In this document: in pieces, positions 7,918 through 17,244 of the stretch
Layout: every line of letters starts with the position of its first letter
How positions within the stretch are numbered: the stretch's first letter is position 1
Origin: Acidithiobacillus sp.
GTDB taxonomy: Bacteria > Pseudomonadota > Gammaproteobacteria > Acidithiobacillales > Acidithiobacillaceae
Reading direction: 5' to 3'
DNA: 64,000 nt
NCBI GenBank assembly: GCA_028697715.1
Contig: JAQVDS010000004.1
Location: 1 to 64,000 of the forward strand
Translations under genes and position numbers: made by a program
Notes under the pieces: model-generated
The model's input: only the letters and a program-made list of their open reading frames with translations
Told to the model about the DNA's origin: nothing
The model's database searches: none

Positions 7918-8850
7918 TCAGGAACGAGCCACGTCGACACTGCGCAGCGCATCGTTTGCCGAGGAAGGCGCACTCACATTCATCACCGCCTGCTGGTTTT
8001 TGATGATGCGATCGGCCGCTGTGTTGCTCAGCACCACGATGGTCACGCGACGATTGAGCGGGGAGTCGGGATTCTGACGGTCAAACAGCACCGCCGACCC
8101 CATCCCCATCACCCGCAGAATTTTGGCCTCCGCCAGACCATGCTGTACCATGACTTGCCGTACCGCGTTGGCCCGCCCTGCGGATAAATTGAAATTGCTG
8201 TACCCTTTGCCACCATTGAGATACTGCAAGGCATCCGTATGCCCGGTGATGCTGATCCGGTTCGGAAGGGTGTTGAGGGTGGGCGCGATGGCCTCAAAAA
8301 TCGCACGCGCATAGGGCTCCAGATCGGTACTGCCATTGGGGAACATGGGTCTTTTGGCGCTATCCACCACCTGAATGCGTAAGCCCTCGGGCGTGATATT
8401 GATCAGCAGTTGTTTACGAAACGCGGCCAAGGCTGGATTCTCGCGGATCTGTGCCTCCAGTTCCTGTTGCAGGCGCGCCAGATTATGCCGATCGATCTCC
8501 TGCGCCTCGGCCCCCGGCGGCTGTGGACTGGGTAACACCTGCTGTTTCTCACCACGCTGCACCTGACCAACCGTCTTGTTCAGATTACTGCCGCCGCCAT
8601 TCAGTATGGAATTGGACGACCCGGTCCCCGGCCCGCCCATGAGCGAGACACGCTCCGGGTTCTTGAACCAGTTGGCAATCCCTTGCAGCGTCGCCTTGGT
8701 GGTGGACCCCAGCAACCACATCAACAGGAAGAATGCCATGAGGGCGGTGATAAAGTCCGCGTAGGCAATTTTCCACGCCCCACCGTGGCTGCCTCCTCCC
8801 TTTTTGATCCGCTTGATGACAATCGGCTGGTCTTTTTTTCCCTCTGCCAT
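7918..8850 (-). CDS. motB: Flagellar motor stator protein MotB
   Basis: A 310-aa protein with a basic N-terminus (VIKRIKKGGGSHGG), the plug/TM segment AWKIAYADFITALMAFFLLMWLL containing the proton-carrying Asp in YADF, and a C-terminal OmpA-like peptidoglycan-binding domain (ISITGHTDALQY, NFNLSAGRANAVRQVM). MotB anchors the MotA/B stator to the wall and conducts protons. It is encoded 3 nt after motA. Its proximity to PilZ proteins suggests c-di-GMP control of the stator. Confidence 0.95.
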   Translation of the reverse strand: MAEGKKDQPIVIKRIKKGGGSHGGAWKIAYADFITALMAFFLLMWLLGSTTKATLQGIANWFKNPERVSLMGGPGTGSSNSILNGGGSNLNKTVGQVQRGEKQQVLPSPQPPGAEAQEIDRHNLARLQQELEAQIRENPALAAFRKQLLINITPEGLRIQVVDSAKRPMFPNGSTDLEPYARAIFEAIAPTLNTLPNRISITGHTDALQYLNGGKGYSNFNLSAGRANAVRQVMVQHGLAEAKILRVMGMGSAVLFDRQNPDSPLNRRVTIVVLSNTAADRIIKNQQAVMNVSAPSSANDALRSVDVARS

Positions 8851-8853
8851 CGC

Positions 8854-9714
8854 TTACTTGCCCTTCATTTCGCGCAGATGCGCATCGAGCTCCTGAAAGC
8901 TTGGACGCTCGGTGGAATACAGGACTTTCCGCCCAAACTCCACGGCGACCTGCGGCGGATAGGCATTCATGGTCGCCAGCAACGAGACCTTGATGGTCTC
9001 CAGCATTTTGCTGCTTTCTGCCGCGCGGTCTTCCATGCGCGCCGCAATTGGCGATACCACGGCATAGCCCAGCAGAATGCCGAGAAAGGTGCCTACCAAG
9101 GCGGCGGCAATCAGTTCCCCCAGCACTGCAGGCGGTTTATCCACCGAGCTCATCACATTGACCACCCCCATCACCGCCGCCACGATACCGAAGGCCGGCA
9201 TGCCGTCCGCTGTCCGGGTCAGGGCATGGATAGGGACTTCCAGTTCCCGATGGTGGGTATCGATCTCCACGTCCATGAGATTTTCCATCTCGAAGGCGCC
9301 AAGGGTGCCACCCACCATCAACCGCAGATAGTCGGTAAGGAATTCCAGCACATGATGATCTGCCAGAATCGTTGGATATTTCTTGAATAACTCGCTGTTC
9401 TGCGGATCATCGACATCTGCCTCGATGGACATCAGTCCGCCTTGGCGAATGCGCCCGAAGATTTCGTTGAGGAGGCTCAGCAATTCCATGTAGGCAGCGC
9501 GAGTGTATTTGCTACCTTTGAGTGCCATCGGCAACATCTTGAGAACTGCCTTGAAACTTCTGGGAAAAGTGGAGGCAAAAAAGGCACCAAACGCGCCGCC
9601 AATGATCATCAGTGCCTCAAACGGCTGGATGAGCGCTGCGAGTTTGCCGCCTTCGGCCATGAAGCCGCCAAAGATGGCGCCGAGCGCAATCACATACCCA
9701 ATGATGAGAAACAT
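8854..9714 (-). CDS. motA: Flagellar motor stator protein MotA
   Basis: A 286-aa protein of the usual MotA length with four membrane segments: IIGYVIALGAIFGGFMAEG, ALMIIGGAFGAFFAS, and a late pair GMPAFGIVAAVMGVVNVM and LVGTFLGILLGYAVVSPIA. The cytoplasmic loop carries charged residues for FliG contact (ERPSFQELDAHLREM at the C-terminus is typical). It lies 12 nt downstream of fliL and just ahead of motB, so the three form one unit transcribed leftward. Confidence 0.95.
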   Translation of the reverse strand: MFLIIGYVIALGAIFGGFMAEGGKLAALIQPFEALMIIGGAFGAFFASTFPRSFKAVLKMLPMALKGSKYTRAAYMELLSLLNEIFGRIRQGGLMSIEADVDDPQNSELFKKYPTILADHHVLEFLTDYLRLMVGGTLGAFEMENLMDVEIDTHHRELEVPIHALTRTADGMPAFGIVAAVMGVVNVMSSVDKPPAVLGELIAAALVGTFLGILLGYAVVSPIAARMEDRAAESSKMLETIKVSLLATMNAYPPQVAVEFGRKVLYSTERPSFQELDAHLREMKGK

Positions 9715-9726
9715 GCTTCTCCCCGC

Positions 9727-10227
9727 CTATTGGACGACAAAACTACTGAAATAGGCGGCCACGATGGGTGGATTCTTACTGTTTACCGGAGCAGACAACG
9801 CACCACCATCGGTTTCCAGAATCTGGTTGACATCGGCTTTGATCTTGTCCAGTAGTTGACCTCTAACCGCAGGATCGCTGACCTTGTCCGCCTGTTGTGC
9901 GGCAAGCAGTTGTAATACTTGATTCCTGATCTCTGGCCGATAGATCTGAATTTTTTTCTCCAGATCGGCGTCATAGGTCTTGAGCTCGACTTTTACCTGG
10001 ATATAGTGTGTGCCTCCATCCCTACTTTGCAGATTGGTTACCAGCTCACCCAGGTCGATGAACTTGGTTTGCTGAGCACGCTGCTCCTGCAATTGCGCCT
10101 TGCTTGGCGCCGCAGTCGAGCGCAGCAGAAACCACCAGGCGCCGCCAGCGGCAACCAGCAGCAACAGGACGGCAATGACCGCCAGCAACATGATCTTTCC
10201 CTTGCCCGATTTTTCTTTTCCTGCCAT
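9727..10227 (-). CDS. fliL: Flagellar basal body-associated protein FliL
   Basis: A 166-aa protein starting MAGKEKSGKGK, with one transmembrane helix (IMLLAVIAVLLLLVAAGGAWWFLL) and a periplasmic SPFH-like FliL domain (FIDLGELVTNLQSRDG, YIQVKVELKTYDADLEKKI, RPEIRNQVLQLLAAQ). FliL rings surround the stator and tune its activity. The upstream in-frame extension to 10368 is Gly/Arg-rich and was rejected. It sits immediately before motA, consistent with a stator operon. The remaining flagellar structural genes are elsewhere. Confidence 0.9.
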   Translation of the reverse strand: MAGKEKSGKGKIMLLAVIAVLLLLVAAGGAWWFLLRSTAAPSKAQLQEQRAQQTKFIDLGELVTNLQSRDGGTHYIQVKVELKTYDADLEKKIQIYRPEIRNQVLQLLAAQQADKVSDPAVRGQLLDKIKADVNQILETDGGALSAPVNSKNPPIVAAYFSSFVVQ

Positions 10228-10274
10228 CTTCCGTGTCGATCCCTGTCGTAAAAAGCCCCAACCATTCCCTTCCG

Positions 10275-10685
10275 CTAACCCAGCAATAGCGTTTCCGCGT
10301 CCTGCCCGCGCACAGCCATGCCCTCTCCCCACCATACCCGAGAGAGTGCCAGAAGAATTGCCGGGCACTGCTCCAACGCAGAGGTATCCGCAAAAATACG
10401 GGTATGGGCAAAACGCAATAACAGCAATCTACATAGTCGATCGGCAAGATTTTGCCGCTCTCTGGTCCAGTTTTCCGGTAATTGCAGTAGCTGATGCTGC
10501 ACGATCCGCTCGGCATGGGCGAGCTCGGGCCAGGGCTCCAGGGCCACCGTATAGCCAGCACGCGTGCGCACCCGTCGCAAAGTCTGCTCAACGCCAAAGA
10601 TGAATAGCGGTAAAGCATCATTATTTCTGCTGCCGGCTTCGCCGGCACCCTCAGACCTCTCACCTGCTTGCAAGTGGTTCAGCAC
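10275..10685 (-). CDS. Hypothetical protein upstream of fliL
   Basis: A 136-aa frame starting GTG, with an AGGTGAGG ribosome-binding sequence just before it, ending 47 nt before fliL, so plausibly the first gene of the stator operon. The composition is that of a soluble globular protein (GVEQTLRRVRTRAGYTVALEPWPEL, then LADRLCRLLLLRFAHTRIFADTSAL). I do not recognise a family and see no transmembrane segment. Support rests on the ribosome site, position and length. The region 10686-10813 holds only the divergent promoter area. Confidence 0.55.
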   Translation of the reverse strand: MLNHLQAGERSEGAGEAGSRNNDALPLFIFGVEQTLRRVRTRAGYTVALEPWPELAHAERIVQHQLLQLPENWTRERQNLADRLCRLLLLRFAHTRIFADTSALEQCPAILLALSRVWWGEGMAVRGQDAETLLLG

Positions 10686-10813
10686 GCCTCACCTCGCAGA
10701 AGTCAGCTATTGAGGTGAATAGCGACACACTTGGAGAATTTCTTGAATTCCTTCCTGACAAAGGTGGCACGACTTGTGCTTTTTGACCCATACCAACGGT
10801 GAAGGGAAATCTC

Positions 10814-11719
10814 ATGGAAAAGCGCTCTTGGCAAAAACCGAAGTCCCCGCAGCTACGCGATGAGGATCAGGACATTGTTCTTGCCGCATTGGATCGGCTC
10901 ATCAACGCCTGGAATGTCTATTGGTCTGCGTGGCTCGACCAAGCAGACACGCGGGAGGGGGAGCAGAAGCTCTTACAGGCTTTGCATGATCCAGAGCCAA
11001 TCCTCCGGGAGGAAGATCGGAGAACATGGTCCTCGCTCGAACAGGCATGTCATGCCCTGTTACATGAGCTACGCGCCGATGCATCGTCAAAAAACCGACT
11101 GGACTTCTGCGACTGGACACTCCTGCAAAGGGTGACTCGCTTTCAAAACGACTGCTGGAATGCATTGCTCCAACGTCAGCGAGCGCAAAGTGAAGCGGAT
11201 GCGCTGACTGGCCTGCCCAACCGCCGCCGACTGGCGCAGGATCTCCTGCGCCAGCAGGCGATGGTGCAGCGGGGTGCAGCCGTCTGCGTCGCGATCGTCG
11301 ATCTCGACCATTTCAAGGCCTTCAACGACCAGTATGGTCACCTCGCCGGGGACCAGGCCTTGAGAGTATTGGCCGATTTTCTGCGTAGCTCCCTGCGCCC
11401 GTACGACGGCGTGTACCGCTTTGGCGGCGAGGAATTCATCCTGATTCTGCCTGGGATGACAGAATCCTGCGCGCTGCGGACGGCCAATCGACTCTGCGAA
11501 CGCCTGCTTGCAAGTCGCCAATATTTTGACGATGGCAGCTCCTTTCGATTGAGTATCTCTATTGGCATTGCCGCCCTGACGGCAGATAGCTCCTACGAAA
11601 CTGCCCTTGCTGCTGCCGACGCAGCACTCTACGCGGCCAAAGCAGAGGGACGTGGCAGGGCAAGATTAGGCTTTGCAAGGGCTTCCGAAAAGCAGCAACC
11701 CGCCGTATCATCGCGCTGA
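10814..11719 (+). CDS. Diguanylate cyclase (GGDEF)
   Basis: A 301-aa protein: about 130 residues of mostly helical N-terminal region with several Trp (WNVYWSAWLDQADTRE) that I cannot assign, then a complete GGDEF domain with DALTGLPNRR, the metal-binding DLDHFKAFND and the active-site GGEEF. An inhibitory I-site RPYD lies five residues before GGEEF, so product feedback is likely. It makes c-di-GMP from two GTP. No membrane helix is seen, so it is cytosolic. ATG at 10814 has GAAGGGA upstream. A second cyclase follows 27 nt later. Confidence 0.9.
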   Translation: MEKRSWQKPKSPQLRDEDQDIVLAALDRLINAWNVYWSAWLDQADTREGEQKLLQALHDPEPILREEDRRTWSSLEQACHALLHELRADASSKNRLDFCDWTLLQRVTRFQNDCWNALLQRQRAQSEADALTGLPNRRRLAQDLLRQQAMVQRGAAVCVAIVDLDHFKAFNDQYGHLAGDQALRVLADFLRSSLRPYDGVYRFGGEEFILILPGMTESCALRTANRLCERLLASRQYFDDGSSFRLSISIGIAALTADSSYETALAAADAALYAAKAEGRGRARLGFARASEKQQPAVSSR

Positions 11720-11746
11720 TTCTCTCTGCTGCGCGGCTGGTAACTC

Positions 11747-13354
11747 ATGACCGAACTCGATCCGAAAGAGGTTGGCCTTTCCGTCCTGAAGACCCTGCTG
11801 CAAGAAAATCTGTCCGCCGATCCCGACAACTATCGCCTCGTTTACCACAAATTATTTGGCACTGAAGAAGGCTTCACGCCCAAGAGTGCATTACCGGCTG
11901 ATTGGCGGGAAACCCTTGGCAATTTTCTTCAGGAGTGGGATCGTAGCCAGGCTGGGCTTGCCCATATACAGAAGCTCCAGCAGCGCCAAGCGCTTCTGGC
12001 AAAAGCGCGGGACAGCGCAGAAATCTTCGCGGCCATGGCGAAACTCGTCGCGCGCTGGCGAGCTCTGCCGATGCGCGGCAGCGCCTGCGACGAGGAAAGC
12101 GGTGACAGCTCCGTTACCATACCGCAGATCTGGTTTCGTGGACTGCGTTCCGGCTTTGCCATTCCGTTGGAAAATGACGATCAAGGGCAGGCCATCATCG
12201 AGGCGATCGACAGGCTTGTAGGCGATACAGCCACGCCTGCTGAAGACCTTGTCCAATTGCTGCGAAACCTTTGGCATCTTCTGGAAGAGAAGGAGAGAGA
12301 AAAAGAACAAATTCAGGATATCTATCGCCGCGCTTTGCGCTTGCTATTTTCCTCCAGCGCCGAACTGTTTACCAAAACTCCCTGGTTTGGCGAACAACTC
12401 AAAAGCCTGGGCAAGGCATTCGACGCGCCCCCCGAAAGCGCCCTCCGCGCCCAGGAACTGCTTTCCGGCTTGAGCGAACTGCTCTACCGGCAGGAACAGC
12501 GCCAGGTACTCGTGAACGACGTGGATAAGACCCTGGAAGAGCTGTTGCAACTCGTTTTTCAGTATATCGAAAACCTGAGTGAAGGAAGCAGTGAAACCTA
12601 TGCGGAATTTGTGCGCCTGAGCTCGGAGATAGAGCAGAGTGAAGATCCAACGCAAATTCGCCAGCTGGTGGGCCGCCTGGTCGAGCGCAGCCGCAGTTTA
12701 CAGGACATGCTGCGCGAATCCCGTACTGCGCTGCGCGAGGCGCGTGCACAGTTGGAGACTGCCCGTAGCCGGGTGCAGGACATGGAGGAAGAGATCTCCC
12801 AACTCAATCTCCTGGTGCATGAAGACCCCCTGACCCACTTGCTCAATCGTCGCGGACTACATCTGGCCTTCGAGCGGGAATCAGCGCGATTGGCACGGCA
12901 GAATGGCGTCCTGAGCATTGCCCTGCTGGACCTCGATCATTTCAAAAAGATCAACGATCACTATGGTCACGAAACCGGCGACGAAGTTCTGCGCCATTTT
13001 TCCCGACTCCTGCGCCAGAGCCTGCGTGCTGAAGATGCCATTGCGCGCTATGGAGGAGAGGAATTTGTCATTCTCATGCCCGGTGCCGATCCCGATACCG
13101 CCATACAGATTTTGCGGCGTCTACAAACTTCCCTACAGGCGCAGCCACTACTGACCGGCAAACAGCAGGGAATCGTAGTAAGTTTCAGCGCCGGGGTAGT
13201 GGGGTGGAGCCCCGCTACCAGCCTGGAAACGGCCCTTGCTGACGCCGATGAGGCCCTGTATCGGGCAAAAGGAGATGGACGCCAGCGGATTTATCGCAGC
13301 CTAGGCCAGTCTGCGCCCAGTTCTCTACAGCCGGATCGTACAAAGTCTACTTGA
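11747..13354 (+). CDS. Diguanylate cyclase (GGDEF) with large helical N-terminus
   Basis: A 535-aa protein. The start (SADPDNYRLVYHKLFGTEEG) resembles the helical N-terminal module found in many soluble cyclases. A long helical/coiled-coil segment follows (residues ~300-360, REARAQLETARSRVQDMEEE), then a GGDEF domain with DPLTHLLNRRG, DLDHFKKIND and YGGEEF. RAED lies five residues before GGEEF and fits the RxxD inhibitory site. The protein is probably cytosolic and forms parallel dimers through the coiled coil. It is co-directional with the preceding cyclase and may share its transcript. Confidence 0.9.
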   Translation: MTELDPKEVGLSVLKTLLQENLSADPDNYRLVYHKLFGTEEGFTPKSALPADWRETLGNFLQEWDRSQAGLAHIQKLQQRQALLAKARDSAEIFAAMAKLVARWRALPMRGSACDEESGDSSVTIPQIWFRGLRSGFAIPLENDDQGQAIIEAIDRLVGDTATPAEDLVQLLRNLWHLLEEKEREKEQIQDIYRRALRLLFSSSAELFTKTPWFGEQLKSLGKAFDAPPESALRAQELLSGLSELLYRQEQRQVLVNDVDKTLEELLQLVFQYIENLSEGSSETYAEFVRLSSEIEQSEDPTQIRQLVGRLVERSRSLQDMLRESRTALREARAQLETARSRVQDMEEEISQLNLLVHEDPLTHLLNRRGLHLAFERESARLARQNGVLSIALLDLDHFKKINDHYGHETGDEVLRHFSRLLRQSLRAEDAIARYGGEEFVILMPGADPDTAIQILRRLQTSLQAQPLLTGKQQGIVVSFSAGVVGWSPATSLETALADADEALYRAKGDGRQRIYRSLGQSAPSSLQPDRTKST

Positions 13355-13410
13355 CGCCACCCTCCCCGCGCCCTACAAATAATGGGACAGGCGCATCCGA
13401 GGAACAGAAA

Positions 13411-14184
13411 ATGAACAAGAAGGCAGAGAAGTCCCAGCAATACAAGGAAGAACTACGGCTGCTGCAAATCGAACTCGTCAAGCTGCAACGGCATATCATC
13501 CAGCGTGGCGACAAGATCCTGATCCTTCTCGAAGGACGCGATGGCGCAGGCAAGGACGGCAGCATAAAGCGCATCACCGAACACCTGAGCCCACGGGAAA
13601 CCCGCGTCGTCGCCTTACCCAAACCGTCGGACCGCGAGCAGACGGAATGGTATTTTCAACGCTACATCGCACACCTGCCGGCGGCAGCGGAATTCGTGCT
13701 CTTCAATCGCAGTTGGTACAACCGCGCTGGCGTCGAACGGGTCATGGGGTTTTGTACGGAAAAGCAGCTGGAAGAATTTTTTCAGGAAGTTGGGGTATTG
13801 GAGGGCATGCTGATGCGCTCCGGCATCCACCTGCGCAAGTTTTATCTGGACATCACCCGCAAAGAACAGAAGGCCCGCTTGGCAGCCCGGGAAGACGATC
13901 CACTGAAACAATGGAAAACCAGCCCCATCGATCAACAGGCGGTCAAACATTGGAAGGACTATTCCAAGGCGCGCAACGAGATGTTTGCGCGTAGCCACAG
14001 CACCCTCTGCCCCTGGACCATCGTCCGCGCCGACGATAAGAAAGTGGCGCGCCTACAGATCATAAAGGAAATCCTGTTGCGTCTGGATTACGACGGCAAG
14101 GATGTGGATCTGGTCAGTCCGGATCGCAATGTCATTTTCGACTACGACCCGAGCTATCTGGAAAACGGCAGCATCGCCCCATAG
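13411..14184 (+). CDS. ppk2: Polyphosphate kinase 2 (PPK2) family
   Basis: A 257-aa single-domain PPK2. The Walker A is ILLEGRDGAGKDGSIKRI, the lid/Walker B area FVLFNRSWYNRAGVERVMGF, and WKDYSKARNEMFARS and WTIVRADDKKVARL follow; all are standard PPK2 landmarks. These enzymes phosphorylate nucleoside mono- or diphosphates with polyphosphate, or make polyphosphate. Class and substrate cannot be fixed by eye. ATG at 13411 has CGAGGAAC before it; the earlier TTG at 13351 would overlap the upstream cyclase and was rejected. Confidence 0.93.
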   Translation: MNKKAEKSQQYKEELRLLQIELVKLQRHIIQRGDKILILLEGRDGAGKDGSIKRITEHLSPRETRVVALPKPSDREQTEWYFQRYIAHLPAAAEFVLFNRSWYNRAGVERVMGFCTEKQLEEFFQEVGVLEGMLMRSGIHLRKFYLDITRKEQKARLAAREDDPLKQWKTSPIDQQAVKHWKDYSKARNEMFARSHSTLCPWTIVRADDKKVARLQIIKEILLRLDYDGKDVDLVSPDRNVIFDYDPSYLENGSIAP

Positions 14185-14213
14185 CCTGGGGCAAAACACT
14201 GCCTTGGTCGGCA

Positions 14214-16448
14214 TCAAACGCGCCGACGACGGCGCCCCGCTCCTTCCTCGCCCTCGGCCAGCACACGCTCGAACTCGATCTTGCGCTCGTCCAGATTCAC
14301 CTGCACTAGGCGCACGCGCAATTCCTCCCCCAGCTGAAAGACTTCCCCGCTGCGCTCGCCGACGATGCGATAGTGTTTGGCATCGAAATGGTAGTAGTCG
14401 GCACCCAGGGTGCTGATGTGTACCAGCCCCTCCACGTAGGCCTCGCGCAACGCAACAAAGAGACCAAAGCCCGTCACGCCGGTGATGATGGCGGAATATT
14501 CATTGCCAACTTTATCGAGCATGAATTCGCATTTGAGCCATTGCACGGCCTCGCGGGAGGCCTCGTCGGCACGGCGCTCGGTCATCGAGCAGTGCTGTCC
14601 CAGCTCTTTCAGCTCCACCAGCGCAGGTGTTCGGACCGGGCGTCCAGCCGCTGCGGCATCCAGCATTTCCTGAATGCCGCGGTGGATCAGCAGGTCGGGA
14701 TAGCGGCGAATGGGCGAGGTAAAGTGCGTGTAAGCGGGATAGGCCAGGCCAAAATGCAGACTGGTATCCACGGTATAAAAGGCCTGCGACAGACTGCGCA
14801 GGATGATGGTCTGGATCAGGGTGGCGTCGGCGCGCTCGCGGGTGGCCTCGATGATCTGCGCCAGATCCGCACTGCGTGGACGCGCTGGCAGGCGTACCGG
14901 GACGCCCAACTCGCCAAGAAAACGGCGCAGATCTTCGATCTTGTCGGCATTCGGTTCTGGATGTACCCGATACAGCATGGGAAATTGATGAATGCGGAAA
15001 TACTGCGCCGCACAGACGTTGGCGGCCAGCATACACTCTTCGATCATGCGATGCGCGATGTTACGCTGTAACGGCACGATGGCCTCGATCCGCCCCTGCT
15101 CATTGTAGAGAATCCGGCTCTCCTGACTGTCGAACTCGATGGTGCCACGTTCTTCCCGTGCCTTTGCCAACGCGGAATAGAGCGCGTGCAAGGTCTGCAG
15201 ATGGGGAAGCAAGGCGGCATCTGCCCCTTCGGCGGGCGTCTCGCCAGCCAGGAGCTGCGCCACTTCATCGTAGGTAAAGCGCCGCTGGGAACGCATCACC
15301 GCACGCGCAAAGCGAAAACGCTGCACCTCCCCATTGTCGGCGATTTCCATCTCACAGAGCATGCACAGGCGATCTACCTGCGGATTCAGGGAGCACAGGC
15401 CATTGGAAAGCACCTCGGGGAGCATGGGAATGACGCGGCGCGGGAAATAGACCGAATTGCCCCGCCGTCGCGCCTCCTGGTCGAGAGCTGACCCCAGTTG
15501 TACGTAACTCGCCACATCGGCGATGGCCACAAAGAGGCGGAATCCGCTCTCCCCCATCCGCTGCGCGTACACAGCGTCGTCAAAATCTTTGGCGTCGGCC
15601 CCATCGATCGTCACCAGCGGCAGGTCGCGCAAGTCGTAGCGCCCCAGCTTCATTTCTTCCGGGACCTCCGGCGCGATGGTGGCGGCCTCCTGCTCGACTG
15701 CCTCCGGCCACTGGAACGGTAGACCGTAGCTGCGCACGGCGATCTCGACCTCCATACCCGGGGCCATGTGTTCACCAAGTATCTCAACGATGCGTCCCTC
15801 GGGGAGATTGCGCCCGTCGGGATAGGTTTCAATCTGCAGCACAACAATCTGGCCGTGTACCGGCGCCAGCTCTCCCGCGCCGGTTACCACGAATTCCTGG
15901 CTGAGCCGACGGTCTTCCGGCAGCACGTAACGGCTTTCTCCCTCCGCATGGTAGCGTCCCACCACCTGGGTCAGGGCATGTTCGAGTACGCGCACGACGG
16001 AACCCTCGAGGCGCCCGCGCCGATCCTCACCAATTACCCGACCGAAAATAAGGTCGCCATGGAACACCTTGCGCATCTCCCGGGGGGAGAGAAACAGGTC
16101 CTTGCCACCATCGTCGCGCGAGAGAAAACCGAAGCCATCGGGGTGGGCGATCACGGACCCGCGGATCAGCTCCATCGCTTCTGCGAGCCCATAGGCTCCA
16201 CGCCGGTTGCGCAGTAACTGGCCATCACGCTCCATGGCGCGCAGGCGCCGCCGTAGCGCCTCCTGATCCTCCTCCGCAACCTCCAGGTCTTCGATGAGAT
16301 CTTCCAATCGGGCGGGATGCCCCAATCCCTCCAGGTAACTCAGAATAAACTCGCGACTGACGATGGGGCGCTCATATTTTTCTTTTTCCCGCTCGTACAT
16401 GGGATCCCGATCTGGCAGGGACAGGCTGGGCGACTCTTGCTCCGGCAT
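14214..16448 (-). CDS. rnr: Ribonuclease R
   Basis: A 744-aa RNase II-family 3'-5' exoribonuclease. Seen in order: winged-helix N-terminus (ILSYLEGLGHPARLEDL), cold-shock domains (GSVIAHPDGFGFL), the RNB catalytic domain with DGADAKDFDDAVYA giving the metal-binding Asp cluster, HFTSPIRRYPDLLIHR, and a C-terminal S1 domain (YSAIITGVTGFGLFVAL). It ends in a basic tail (GRRRRRV) as in RNase R. ATG at 16448 with AAGGAG nine bases upstream is preferred over a TTG two codons earlier. It degrades structured RNA and is divergent from tRNA-Leu. Confidence 0.95.
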   Translation of the reverse strand: MPEQESPSLSLPDRDPMYEREKEKYERPIVSREFILSYLEGLGHPARLEDLIEDLEVAEEDQEALRRRLRAMERDGQLLRNRRGAYGLAEAMELIRGSVIAHPDGFGFLSRDDGGKDLFLSPREMRKVFHGDLIFGRVIGEDRRGRLEGSVVRVLEHALTQVVGRYHAEGESRYVLPEDRRLSQEFVVTGAGELAPVHGQIVVLQIETYPDGRNLPEGRIVEILGEHMAPGMEVEIAVRSYGLPFQWPEAVEQEAATIAPEVPEEMKLGRYDLRDLPLVTIDGADAKDFDDAVYAQRMGESGFRLFVAIADVASYVQLGSALDQEARRRGNSVYFPRRVIPMLPEVLSNGLCSLNPQVDRLCMLCEMEIADNGEVQRFRFARAVMRSQRRFTYDEVAQLLAGETPAEGADAALLPHLQTLHALYSALAKAREERGTIEFDSQESRILYNEQGRIEAIVPLQRNIAHRMIEECMLAANVCAAQYFRIHQFPMLYRVHPEPNADKIEDLRRFLGELGVPVRLPARPRSADLAQIIEATRERADATLIQTIILRSLSQAFYTVDTSLHFGLAYPAYTHFTSPIRRYPDLLIHRGIQEMLDAAAAGRPVRTPALVELKELGQHCSMTERRADEASREAVQWLKCEFMLDKVGNEYSAIITGVTGFGLFVALREAYVEGLVHISTLGADYYHFDAKHYRIVGERSGEVFQLGEELRVRLVQVNLDERKIEFERVLAEGEEGAGRRRRRV

Positions 16449-16476
16449 TGACAAAAACTCCTTGTTGGTAGATGAT
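16448..16476 (+). promoter_or_regulatory. Putative tRNA-Leu promoter
   Basis: TTGACA at 16448-16453 and GATGAT at 16471-16476 are separated by 17 bp, about 10 bp before the tRNA-Leu 5' end. The -35 is consensus; the -10 is only 4/6. It overlaps the start region of the divergent rnr. Confidence 0.45.
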
Positions 16477-16486
16477 GCGCGCTATT

Positions 16487-16573
16487 GCCGAGGTGGCGGA
16501 ATTGGTAGACGCGCTAGGTTCAGGTCCTAGTGAGCGAAAGCTTGTGCTGGTTCGAATCCAGTCCTCGGTACCA
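16487..16573 (+). tRNA. tRNA-Leu (anticodon CAG)
   Basis: An 87-nt cloverleaf: acceptor arm GCCGAGG pairing with CCTCGGT, anticodon stem CTAGG/CCTAG around loop TTCAGGT (anticodon CAG), a long variable arm (TGAGCGAAAGCTTG region) typical of class II tRNAs, T-loop GGTTCGAATCC, and encoded CCA. It reads CUG codons. Confidence 0.95.
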
Positions 16574-16705
16574 CTCTCCTAGAATTTTTTTGGTCATTTC
16601 ATTCAATGTTTGCAAGCTGACTTGCCTTACTATCCCTGAAGGCGAGTCTTTTGTCCATGCGTCTGCAGGTTGCAGTCCGGGCAATCACCTACGAAGAAAC
16701 CATCG

Positions 16706-17218
16706 ATGAATCCGGAAATTTTAGTACTTTTTACGGTAGGAACCAGCGCCTCTGGCAAATCAACCTGGGCACAGGATCTTGGCAAGCGCTTTCCCCACCT
16801 GCAAATCGCAATCCTCGAACGCGATCAACTGCGCCGCGCGCAATACGACAAAAATCATGACACGGCGTTCTCCTGGACTGGCTGGGATGTTGGGCAAGAA
16901 AGCGAAATTCAGAAGCAATGGGTAGAGCAAGTGCGCCGTCTGCTGGATGCAGATGTGCTGGTTCTGGCCGATACCCACATCGATCCCGAGCAGTTGGCGC
17001 GCGAGGCGACCCTCCTGTGCGAGATGGGAGTGCGCGAAATGGCATTGCAATATTTTCCCGCTCAGCCTTTGGTCGAACTGATTCGCAAAGACCAGGGCCG
17101 CTCTTATCCGGTGGGGGCTGCAGTCTTGCGCGAGCAGATCCAGCGGCTTCAGCCCCAAGATGCCTACTGGCAGGCGTTGGAGGCTGCAGAAGCCAGCTGT
17201 GCTAAGCTGAAGGAATAA
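16706..17218 (+). CDS. P-loop kinase-like ATPase (polynucleotide-kinase-like)
   Basis: A 170-aa protein starting MNPEILVLFTVGTSASGKSTW, a Walker A of the AAA_33/T4-polynucleotide-kinase type, followed by ILERDQLRRAQY and the helical lid WVEQVRRLLDADVLVLADTHI. Family members phosphorylate RNA or DNA 5' ends or small molecules; the substrate here is unknown. It stands alone after tRNA-Leu and is followed by an HdeD-like gene 26 nt later. ATG at 16706 is preferred because the P-loop then sits at the N-terminus. Confidence 0.75.
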   Translation: MNPEILVLFTVGTSASGKSTWAQDLGKRFPHLQIAILERDQLRRAQYDKNHDTAFSWTGWDVGQESEIQKQWVEQVRRLLDADVLVLADTHIDPEQLAREATLLCEMGVREMALQYFPAQPLVELIRKDQGRSYPVGAAVLREQIQRLQPQDAYWQALEAAEASCAKLKE

Positions 17219-17244
17219 ATCATCGCCAGCGGAGGAGTCCCAGC

